From: Pithys albifrons albifrons
Taxonomy: Eukaryota > Chordata > Aves > Passeriformes > Thamnophilidae
Direction of reading: 5' to 3'
Length of the DNA stretch: 64,000 nucleotides
Assembly: GCF_047495875.1 (NCBI RefSeq)
Contig: NC_092461.1
Location: forward strand, 52,509,511 to 52,573,510
Part shown: piece after piece, positions 51,301-63,300 of the stretch
Position numbering within the stretch: the first letter of the stretch is position 1
Layout of the letters: each line of letters opens with the position of its first letter
The notes under the pieces: model-generated
Told to the model about the DNA's origin: nothing
Seen by the model: only the letters and a program-made list of their open reading frames with translations
The model's database searches: none
Position numbers and translations under genes: made by a program

Positions 51301-54300
51301 GCTGACACTGAAAGTGAGAAATTGTCCTCTGAAAAGTGTAATCAGAAGCAGGAGTTGGTTATTTTGCTTTTTTGGCATTATATACTGTGGCAAATTATTG
51401 TTAGTGAGCTACAATGGCAAATTTGTCCTTGTAGATAGAGCTACTCAGTGATGATTCTCAGCAGATTTGCATCACAGTAAGAATGACTTGGCATTTGATA
51501 CCTTGATATTAATTTATGTCTTTTATTTCATCTGCATGAAAATGTTTCTTTGCTGTTCCTTCTTTTTTCAAATCAGGTGGAAAGTCTGGATGTAAATGGA
51601 AACGTAGTGAAAGGTCCATATGCTGTTACAATACATGTGGAGGACATCAATGACAATCCACCAAAATTTGACCAGGTATCATACACTGGAGTAGTGAGGC
51701 AGAACTCCCGTCCAGGTAATTATCCTAGTAATTAAATACTATGTTTATAGGAAGGTAGGTAAATTAAACAGGAAGATAAAGTGGGTACTATATACTTCAA
51801 CAGGCTAGAAAATGATCAATTTTCCTTCCCACAGAACTGTACAAAATAAGGATGAATGGTTGTATAATATAATGAAAGGGCAAAGAGGTCACCACTATGT
51901 GGTGCAAAGGGATGAGTGTCATCAGAAATATTTCACAGTACTTACTGCTTTGCAAGTATCACTTAGCATGGCTGCTCTCTCCATTACACTGAAAAAGAAT
52001 CCCAGTGCTAGAGTTTAAAATTTGCCAAAGGCTATAGAGAAAGAGAATGCTAAGATATGTAATCTCTGCATATCAGGGAAATAAAATGCCAGGGTAGATA
52101 CGGGGTATGTGTTTATTGTGACTGATGCTTCTCAGAACATGAGCTGAACCTTAGTATTTAGAAGACAGTCTTAGATTATCGATTGCAGTGATCCAGTCCG
52201 GAAGTCAGGGAAGTATCAAAGAGCAGTTTCATCTTGCAAATGAAACAAAGGACTTATATAGCTGTTATCACTGTGACTATGGACTCAAGAAGAAACTTTC
52301 ACTAAAGAACATGCATATAAACCTCCACGGGATCAGAAAATCATTCTGCAATACATTACTATATTCTTAATTGCATCCAAGTCAAAAATATTTTGAATGT
52401 TTCATTGGTGCTCAAAAGTTAAAACTGAGTTATGTTACCATGTATTTCTATATTTTTTCACTACATAATTGTTCCTTTAAGTAAAAGTGTGTCACAGCTG
52501 TAGGCACTTTTTCGAGGTGCTTTGGGTTGAACTGGTTTGTGTAAGAACTGCAAAGGTTCCTTAAAGAGAGATATCAGTGAGTTGCATTCTGGGTTTAGGC
52601 ACTCCTGGGTGGTTGATAGCTCTCTGCTGATTTAACACTGTCACTTCCTTCATCAACTGCTCTTCACACCAACTGTGATCCTACTAAGCAGAGCTGGTGG
52701 AGGGAGGACCTGTGGGATGACATACAGGCAATATAACCTCTATACACAACCATGGCTTCCCATGAGAGATGATTATGAAACAGTGGCAGCTCCCCATAAG
52801 CTGTCTTTCTGGCTTGAGAGCTCTGCTTGAATGGACTATGTATTGGGATTGCAGTCTGCTTTCTTACCACTGTTTCTCCTCTACTCCAAACAGGCAAGCC
52901 CTTCATGTATGTCCATGCCACTGACCGTGACAATCCTGCAACTCCCCATGCACAGTTGACATACAGCATTCTCCACCACTTTCCCAACCCTTACTCAGAA
53001 ATGCTTTTCCAGATTGATAGTGCAACGGGAGCAATCTCACCGAGCAGGACGGGTATGTAAAAAGATTCTTGTTTGCAAAGAGCCAGTGTGAGTTCCAGGG
53101 CATACATAGAAACAAAACAACAATACTGGGCTGATGTTACATTCTGAATAAATGTAGTCAGTGGCACATACTCCACTGAGGCCCTGGTTTGGGGGAAATT
53201 GTTTTGTGTCCCACCAAATTCAAGGGAATTTAGCAGAAATGGAGACTGGAATCTAAAAGTACATGGAGAAGAGAGATAGATCCTATGGCACTCAGGACTA
53301 CTCTGTGACCTATCTTGGGATTAATTCTCATCCTTGAAATCTAGAAACTCAAAAGCAATAACTTAAAAAATGCAGAGATAACTCAGCTGGCCACATGAAC
53401 CCAACTAAATTGCAGTGATTTAGAAATGCCCATCTCTTCTGCTGGGCTGAACAAGTGCCCAGCTGCGGTGAGGGCTGCTCAGTGATGCATCTGCCCAACA
53501 CAAGACCACAGCACAGAGGTCTAATATGATATATCTACATGATGCTGTGCTGCATCATTCAGAGAAGCCAAAGCAAACAGCTTGCTGAGATTGTCACAGA
53601 GGACCATCTAAGGAGTGAGTCTGGAGCAAATAAAGCAGCCTAGTGCATGAAGGAGGCAACGGGCAGATGAACTACCCCCACAGCCTCTGCATCATTTCAC
53701 TTGGCTCTTTGCTCTGTCTCCAGGCTCTTATTACTTAGACCCTCAAAAGCAGGACAACTTCACACTTGTTGTCTCCGTGAAGGACATGGCAGGGATGTCA
53801 ACAAATGCTTTCAGCAGCAGTGTTGATGTGATCATCATTGTCAAGGAGAGCCTGTGGAAAGCTCCCCCCACTATCCACATCCAGGAAAACTCAACTGAGG
53901 TTCATCCTGTCAGCATCAGCCAGGTACGGTCCTTGACCATACTCCTCACACTTCTTGGTGCAGGGAGTTATTTTCTCCCAACGAACTGAGAATGTATCCC
54001 CACTGCATCTAACACTGGACTCTTCAGAAGGACTTTGGCACCTCCCAGCTACTTTTGATATGGTACCCTTTGGAAATGATTGTTAGTGCAGGTCTCATAG
54101 GCTTACTGTTAGTATGAAAGTTACTAGTTTGAAGGTGACGGAGATACAGTCAATACAAACATTAGAATAACTGAACTTCGCCCTTCAGTTTGGAGTCAAA
54201 GTCCATTCATGGGTTCTCAAGGCTTTGGGCATACCAAGAGTTAGTCTGTTGAAGGTTATTTTGAGGTTAGCTTCTGCCAGCTGGAGAAGAGCCTGGCAGG

Positions 54301-57300
54301 GAATCAGCTCCACAACAGCCCTGGTGTGGGCAGTCCCGTGCACTCAGGAACACCTGCTGTGACCAGTTTTGTGTCATGCAGAACACTTGCTACATCAAAA
54401 TTACCTAGCAAGGACTGAAATGCCCTCCTTCACATCCTGCATTCCCATGGTATTCCTGTTTTCACAGTGCAAACACAAAATATTTTGCTGATAACTGCCG
54501 ACCAATAGCAATGCATCCATCAGTACATATTAACTAACAGGCCTGCAGCCTTCCAGAAATATTTGTCTTTGAAAAATGCCTTGGCACTCACAATCTCAAT
54601 GCCATCATCCCTCGAACATGGCAGGATTCCTTGGGTCCTGTTTGCAAGAATAACTGACTTGGTGCTATTCCCACTGGCCTCAGTGACATCCAGAGTGGAA
54701 ATGGGAGAAGAAGGACTAACGTGCAATGGTGCACCCATTCTGGGGTCACTTGTACATAAATGTCACATGGCAGCCAATGACATGTTGATTCTGTCCAGGG
54801 AAAAATGAAATGCAGTTGCTGCTATACAGTATAAAACCTAAACAGTAATACTAACCACTTCATTACCTTGACAGTTTGTGTACTTATTTAATTTCAAATC
54901 TGTAGCACATCAGTAAAGATTCTTCATCACTGACTCTTATGCATGTAAAGATTGTGCACGCACCTATGTACCAGATATTTGTTTTGCTGTTTTGCTTCTC
55001 TGAATTACATAAACCAAAACAACAGGCAGGAATGGACAGTGTAAGGGGATGGAATAAATTAGTGTCAAGATATCCAAATACAAATAATGTTTTTTTCTCA
55101 TGAATTTAGGTCTATATCACAAACCCCTTCCATAAAAAAGGAAGTGTTGTAGCCTATCTGGATAACTGGAAAAACTGAGTTAAAATGGCTTCACCACAAA
55201 ATTCAGAGCACAGAGGCAGATTATCTGTCTGATTTTCTGCAGTTCATCCCAAAAGCCTGCCAAACTGTTATTTTTCTGAGTTATGAAGCCAACAGGAATG
55301 TAATCTTTTCTGTTTTTGGTCCAGAAATGATCCCTGTTAAATCTCAGTCTACCTTCCTATCCTAACTTATTTTGGTGGGGTTTTTTAGGTTCAGTCAAAT
55401 GAGCCAGATGTAATTTATGGCATTTTTGAAAAAGAAAAGCTGCCCAGGCTCCCGTTTTCCATCAGTCAGGATGGGGTTATTTATGTGACGGAACCACTGG
55501 ACAGGGAAGAAAAGGATACTGTAAGTAAACACATAAAACCTCACTGATGGGACAGACTATAGCAGAACACTGATTATTGGTGTGGGAGTAAATATGAGAA
55601 AGCTCAATATATAGGATAGAGGGGAAAAAATAAATAAAGCTTTGTTTTTTGTCACTTCTGTTTGTGAATGACTTGGTATATATGAAAATGCAGCCATCTA
55701 CTACACTGTAAAAAGCCTTCAGGTTGTTATTGTACAACTGGCCTGGCAGTAGCAATCACTGCCCATGGCATATGTACAATGTACAACATGGACCAACCAT
55801 GGCAGGATCGTAGGTGTATGAGCAAGAGATTGGTGGTGGCACTTGTGGAGGACAGGAAATTCAGATGTTTCAAAACTCCTTCAGACCTCAGGCACCTCAG
55901 GGGTCTCTCCACATCAGAAGCAGAGTTTAACTTGGTGTTGCAACTGTAAAGTAACCTTCAAGTTCCTCATCTGGGGGTCTTTTAGAGAGAGTGCCCTCTG
56001 TTCCCTTTAGCTCTTGGAGGAAATTTGGGCAAAGAATAGGCCAGAGATCAGATATGCTGGAGAAATCCTATCTCCATATGTGACAGATGAATTTGCAAAG
56101 TGGCAAAAAGGAGATATTCCTGCTTTTCTTGAATTTTTGCAACAGCAGGGCCACAATGCAGTGAAGGAATTTAGAATACTTTTTAGAACCCAGATCTCAG
56201 ACACTGAGACGTGGTAGAAGAGGTCTGAATTAGAGGGTGAAAATACTGAACAAACTTATGAGAGGATATTTCATTTGGCAGAACACTTCCCTAGTTACAT
56301 CTTTAAATGAAAAGTATTGTCACGGTGGACATTCAGAAAATCTAATCACGCTGTTCTTATTGCAGTATACGTTCTTCGTGGTCACAAAAGATACCCACGG
56401 AGAATTGGTGGACAAGCCTTTGCAAATTCATGTTATTGTGGAAGATATTAATGACAATCCCCCTGTGTGCCAGCAGGCTGTCACTGTAATTGAAGTTCAA
56501 GAAAATGAAATTGGAGGTAAGAAAACAGCTTCAATTAATTTATACACATAATTCTAGTCCTGTTTTTGTTTCCAACTGGGTGCAAAAGAAATTTTGATCC
56601 CAAAGAGTAAAATGTAGCTCTCCTAGAGAAACACTTGCCTGTGCAAATAGCTCTGTAGTTTTCACTTCAATAATTCATGTAGAAAGGATTTTTGTATAAC
56701 TTGAAGGCAACAGACCCAAGATACCTATTTAAAACTGCTGTTCCATTTAAAACATAAAAAAGTATTTTCTCACAGCCACAGTTTTGGACAACTGCTTAGA
56801 GTGTGAAAATAAAAACCTTCCCTTTTATTACTAATATAAGAAATAGTGCTCTAAAAGTGGTATGATCCCATTTTCCCTCATTCAGTTGCTCCTCAGTGAC
56901 TTTGACTTCAATGGACCATTAGCTAGCTCTGTTCCTCAGTCTTCACATTAGTGATTTGGTTTCAGGACTGGAGCATCAGACATTATAGTCATTTCTGAAC
57001 AAAATATGTGGCCCAGTCCTTTTGGACTGCCCCAAGCTCAAAACAGTAGCTTGGGATGTTAAATGAAAAACTCCCAGAAGTGAAATTATTGTGTCTATTG
57101 CAATGTTTTCCATGCAGTTTTGTTTTTATTGACCCTCTACTCTTTGCATGGATATCACTGTTGTCTGTGTACCTCTGTGGAGAAATAGAATCACTGCATT
57201 GTGTCCCTGACTCTGCTGTCTACTCTGCCACAGGAAGCAATATTGGCACCCTGATTGCTACAGACATGGATAAGGAGAACACCCTTAACTCTCGCCTGCG

Positions 57301-60300
57301 ATTCAAAATCCAAAGTCAGATTCCTGAAGTTCCTGCAAGTAATCTGTTCTATATTCAGCAAGACACTGGGATTTTGCAGTTAACTGGCCGTTCCTTAAAC
57401 AAGCTCTATGCATCCAATTATACCTTGAAGGTGCTGGTGTCAGATGGAGGTATGTAATGCCTGCTGTTATACATTGGAATAACTCTGCTCACACTGGCAT
57501 CCCCCATGCTCAGTGTCCAAAGGATGTGAGATGACAGTGGAAGATTCACTGGATAGGCAGTAGCACTGAGAGCTATCTTGCTCTGGCATGGTACTTGCCT
57601 CATTGTGAGACACAGGGAGGTTAATCGTGATTCATAGGGCAAGCATGGAAGGAAACCAGCTCTAGGGCATAGTGTGGCTAAATTGGGAAGCTTGTTAATA
57701 AGTCCTTCAGTGAGAGATTTCCTTCCACTGGGGAAAAAAATAGAGATCATGATTGTGGTTTTCCCCAAAAAATCTTTCAAAGGGACTTACTGAAAAAAAC
57801 TCCAAACCTCAACAAGAAATTAAACACAGCTGCTCAGACGGTCCAGATAATTAATTTAAAACATTAAGAGCTGAAATTAAACTTCAAAAAGAATCCTATC
57901 CATTATGTAAGTTCCCACGAGTTCTTTGTGGTTCACTGAATGGAAAAGAAACTGAACTCCATACTAAAGCTTAAAGCTTTGTGTAGGAGTCCTTATAGTC
58001 AGGCAAAACTATGGAGGAACTGACATGCAAAGAAAGTAGTGTGACATGTCTGTAAGTGAAATGACATAATTTAGACAGATTATAGAAAACCTTGCAGAGG
58101 GAGAAGCTGGTGATTTGTTTTTGATGCTTATTTGAATTCCATCCAAACAGTTTTATTTACAATATTCCTTAATTTTCAGCTCATTGAAGCACTTCTGTAA
58201 AACACAAAAATCCAGCTATGCAGAAATAGCACATGTTATGCTTTTAAAACCACAAATCTCCATTGCTATGAGTGTCCCCTGCTCAGGTCTGAAGTTTAAG
58301 TCCGGCTGTAATAAAAATGAGGGCGTTACCTGATGACCCACAAGTAGAACAAAGTAGCATAACAATACAGGGCTTACTTTTTGACATGCAAAAATAATAC
58401 TGAGAAAGCTAACACAATTCATAGCTATCACCATCCTAGTAATGGGATATGGTTTAAAAAGTCAAGGACATGAAAGGAAAGAGGATGGGACAACGCTGAA
58501 GAAATTGGAAAGGTGAAAGGTAAGATAAATAGTGAGGTTGCCAGTGAGCAAGAGATATTTGAAATCACGTGCTTCTAATAACAGCGAGACTTTGGTTGTA
58601 TTGGGCAATCTGGCAATGCTCACTTTTGTACACCATGAACCCTTTTGGAGGAAAGTCATTTTCAGCAAAATATATGATGTTGTTTGTCTCTTTCCATGCA
58701 GCATTTCAAACAATCTGTGATGTGGAAGTACATGTCATTGACATCAATGATCAGATTCCTATCTTTGAAAAATCAGATGTGAGTATTTGTAACACTGGTT
58801 TGGATGTTCCAACAACTTTTGACAATTGTTTGAGCATATGTTCAATATCTATAGAATCTCAATGGGAAACTAACCATTTACAGAACAAGTAATAAGTAAA
58901 CCACTAGTGAAAATAAAGGTAAAGTATTGCTGTAAGCCTATATATAAGCTCTATCTAGGCAGTCAACACCGGGACTGACCCATAGTTAATTCTGAAATTT
59001 AAGGTAATTTGCCTAGTGGAAAACTACATGTACAGAAAGAAATTATTCTATTAAAGCAGTTTATTCCAGAAATATAAGTTCCAACAGGAAAGGGAGAAGA
59101 AAAGGCTTTAAAATTAATTAAATAGCTAAGTGGGAAAAAGCTAAAATCTTTCAAGTTCCCTTGTACACCCAGTATTAATGCACCCAAAATAGCCAGAAAG
59201 TGAATGGAAATCAAAGGCCCTATTTGGTTTGACTAGAAACAGTGGTCTACTGTTCCATGCCCAAACACATAACCTGCTGGCCCTTCATTCCAGAATAGGT
59301 GTCAGGCTCTTGCCTTTTCCTCTGGTGAAGGTGCTGGCATCTGGCAGAGAGACCTGCACACTTCTCATGACTTCCACCTGATGGCCCAAGCCTCCCTGCA
59401 GACACTGCAGTGGCTCCAGTGCCTATACATGGGTGACCAAGCTCCCACCACTCTTGGGTGTATGCTTACATAGCAGGTTGCCCACCTTCTCACCTCAAGG
59501 TCTTAGTACATAGTCTGTTCTCAAGATGAAGCTCCTGGGTGAGGGCACATATCAAACAGAGTCTATGGAGCTGGGATGCTAATGTGACAACAGCCTATGG
59601 TGCATGGAGCAATTAGATGTTTACCAGTGAGTGGCCAGGGTGCTCATGGGGTACAGAGATGTGATGTCCCTGCTGCTGTGAGCACTGCATGAACCACATG
59701 AGTGGTTTCAACAGAGGAGGGAAAGGTTTGTGATTATTGCTCTACTAGTAGTCTACCCATCCCTCCCTCACTTGGCTGTATGTATGTATGGCCAGACTTC
59801 GTGAACGAAGATTTGGGAAGGGCCACGTGGGTGAGACCTTCCAGCCTGCACAGTGGATTTTTCAGATGAGGCACAGTGTGCGCAGAACTGGCGCCACCGT
59901 TTTAAGTCTGAAGGTTCATCTGCCACAGCTGAATGAGCTTGGACAGTGACAGTGAAGTCCTTGGGACTGTCACAGCACCCGGTACTAACTGGGGCTGACC
60001 CTGCTCAGCATCCGAGATCTGACAGGATCGGATGTTAGGGAGGCATTTAATTGCCATGGGGACGGTCCCTACTGAGACTCGAACTCACGACCTTGGGATT
60101 CAGAGTCCAGAGTGCTCTCCTTTACACCACGGGACTGCCCTGCTGTTGTGGGTTAATACATCCATGTTTGTGGGTTGAAAGCTTGTTGTACTGCTCAAGT
60201 TTTTGTCTACCGATGGTGCTCAGTGTGTCATGTTTCAATGATCTCTCTCTCTTCAGTATGACAATGTGACTATTGCAGAAAACGTCCCAGTAGGAACTGT

Positions 60301-63300
60301 GATATTAGAAATTCAAGCTAAGGATGGAGATGAACCTGCCACAGGGAGCTCCCTCATCATCTACCAAGTGAAGGAAGGAGATCCAAACAACACATTCATC
60401 ATAGATACAGATGCTGAAACAAACCGAGGGTTTGTCAAGATTAACAAGGTGAATAGGTGGATTTATTCCTCTCCTTTGTTGTTATTTGTCATAAAGAGTA
60501 ACAGTCCTGGTGGTGATTTGTGGGGAGGGGTGTTAGCTGGTGGACAGGTGAGATTACCCTGAGCATGGTGCAGACTGCAGGAGGCTCCCCTCTTGGCGCT
60601 GTACCTGTGCACTGCTCACAAGCACCTATCGTCCTGCCTTTGCGGTCCCCTGACCACCAGCAGCAGCTCCCTCCACCAGGTTGGCTGCTGACTGCTTCTC
60701 TAGCAGAGCAGGCTCTGGCCAGTGAAGTGGTCTTTATACAGCATAAAGACTTTGCATCATTTGATTGATTTTGCAGCAGCATTTCTGGAAAAAGGAAAGC
60801 CAGCTAAATGCTTCCATGGGCTATGGTGGTAGTGATGGCCTGTGACAGGGCAGATTCTCCTCCCTGATGTTGCTCTGGGCCATTAGCGGCTCTTGCAATG
60901 GGAGGTGCAAGTGAGGCCAGCACATCTCAATGTCAGGACAGAGATGCAGTTCTTGCTGAGGGAAACACTGACTGCAACAAAGCCAAGGTCAGCATGTGCT
61001 GCAGTAGGTGATACAGCACCTATGCTGAATGCTGGAGAAAGGAATATAAGGAACACTTTTTGCTGCATCCATGAATTTCAAAAGCAATATTGCTCTCCCT
61101 TTGAGTTTAGCCTTCTTGAAAGTGCTTGGACTATGGGCCCAGAAAACCTGTCACTCATATTCTAAGGGATACCATGTTATATACATGCAGTTCAGGCCAA
61201 GGGCAGGCAGATACAGCATTTGGTGGACCATCTTCAGGATCAGCCTCAGTGTAACTTTTTCCCAAGGAGGTAATTGTGAGAAACTCTGCAGTGTAACAAC
61301 CCTCGCATGACTTTAAGCACCCAGAGGTCATTTGAGGCCTTCGCATGCAAAGCTATAAATAACATTCCTGTAAACAGGATATAGTTATTAAACTTAGTCA
61401 GGCAGGTGGCAACATTATTAGGCATATGATTTCATTTAAGTTGACTGTATCTCAGATGCAGCCTCCTCCTTGACAAGAAGGAGACTGTGGTTTCTCATTG
61501 GAGCTCCCCATGGCAGCAGCACCATTGTTTAAAGCACCTTTTTTTTCCTGATCCAGGCTCTTGATTTTGAAACAATGCCGGTGTACACCCTGGTGATCAA
61601 TGCCACAAACCCTGAACCGCTGGTGCCAGGCGTGCAGTACAACGCAAGTTCTCTCACCTGGTTTAGAGTTTTTGTAACAGATGTAGATGAGCCACCTGTT
61701 TTCCTCAAGCCAGTTTACAAAGAAGAAGTGTCTGAAGGACTTGCTGTCAATACCCTGGTCATGACGGTAGAGGCCTATGATCCTGAGGGGGACTCTGTAC
61801 GGTAAAAGAGTGTGACTGTAATTAATTCATTGAATTCAGTATTTAGAAAATTGTTTTAAAAGAAGGAGGTGCTAGGAAAATATGCCTAATATTTAGCATA
61901 CAGGAAACTACTTTTTTTACAGAAATCTTGTCTTCTAGTAGAAAGGCAAGGCGTATGTGTGGGGTGGCCAGTGACCCACCTGCTGGGCTGTGTTTTTCTG
62001 ACAAGATTTCTCTCTGTGCTGTGACAAGCATCAGCCAGTGGGGCCCTTGAAACAGAAAATGACTAGGGAAGAAGGCTAATATGTGTTTCCAGGAAAAAGG
62101 TAGAACTAGTCTGAGAATAACAGGGTTTTCATATCCATAATGCCTTTAACAAGTGAATGAAGCATATACTGTTTACCTTTATTAAGAACCAGTAGAAGAG
62201 GAGCTGCTCTTCATGTCACACAGGAGACCACACATGGCATTGTCTCTGTCAAAACACACGACCTCAAGTCTACAACTGACAGTTAGTTAATTTTTTTTCC
62301 CAACTGTCAAAGACAATACACCTGTTTCTATTGTGGATGTGTAGCTCTGTACAAGAAACTCCTGTGCTGTGTTGCATGATGTAAATGTACTTTACACAGT
62401 AGAGTCAGACAGGAGAATTATTTGTGGATCTTGCTGCAAAATTCTCAGGAGAAATGCTGAACAGATTAATCCAAAACAAACAGTTCTTGAAATTGAACTA
62501 AAATTCAGCAAAACACCAAGTAGTTAATGAATTTGTACAATATAACTCTTAGGCCTTCAGTGGATTTTTATTCCCAGAGATGTCTCATCTGGCTTTCTAC
62601 TTTCCCTTAACTTTTGGGAACTTAGCATGTTTGGCCTTCTGTCAAACTAATTGGATAGTGACCCACATAGTACAGAAGCACTAGGGGATGATGACAGAGA
62701 CAGATGACAAATATTTACAAATACATAAACCACATTTCTGCCAAAAATAGGTTAAAGGGTATAAAATAAAAAGTGTAGAAAGTAGAAGATGTACAAGAAT
62801 GTCAGCATGCTGTTCCTAATGTAAGGAGTACTGAAAGAATGAAAATGCTGAATGAGAAAGTTGAGTCACTTCTACTCAAGCAAGTGCCTGTGCTTTGACT
62901 GGGTCATATGATCATGACAAAATTCGTATAAGTAAATACACCTTGGTGGTTTTTCTAAACAATACGGTGATATTTAAAGCACTCTCTGTTCCAGGGCTGA
63001 CCTAATGGTAATTACAGGCTCCTCCAGCCTGGCAGTCCACCTTGGGATTCTGTCCCCTTGCTAATCCAAAACAGGGTGCCTGGCTGCCCTGCTCCCTCTG
63101 CCCTCCAGACTTTGGCTTGTGCCCCCAACAAAACCTAGGCATGGGAAATGCAATGAGCGGAGAGTGACATGTGGTTGGGACAAAGCAGTTTTGGATCAAA
63201 AGATCAGGAACATCCCAGGTTTCCTAGTCAGGAGGAAAGTGGAGTTGCAAGTACACAGGCTGGATTAGTGGTGGCATTTTCATGGTTCTGCTCTCACTCT

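Larger units (their letters stand above)
59777..60140 (-). mobile_element. Composite SINE: tRNA-Gln head, 5S-like middle, LINE-derived tail
   Basis: Read on the - strand from 60140. First comes a tRNA-Gln-like part (60140-60064) with 'gtggtgtaaagg' (A box), 'agcactctggactctgaat' (anticodon arm with CTG) and 'gagttcgagtc' (B box). Next is a 5S-rRNA-like part (60040-59971): 'cagatctcggatgctgagca', 'gggtca', 'gttagtac', then directly 'ccgggtgctgt', so about 25 bases of 5S are missing. After a linker, 59917-59823 matches the 5' region of the LINE at 29.4 kb, and 59822-59790 matches that LINE's 3' end ('cccttcccaaat', 'ttcgttca'). It ends in a (CATA)n run. It is antisense within a CDH17 intron. 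No clear target-site duplication was found. Confidence 0.8.

Noticed and set aside
59971..60040. A 5S rRNA gene or simple 5S pseudogene
   Set aside because: The internal bases after GTTAGTAC are deleted and both flanks belong to the SINE.
60064..60140. A functional tRNA-Gln gene on the - strand
   Set aside because: The acceptor stem does not pair properly, the segment continues directly into 5S- and LINE-derived sequence, and the whole has SINE structure.
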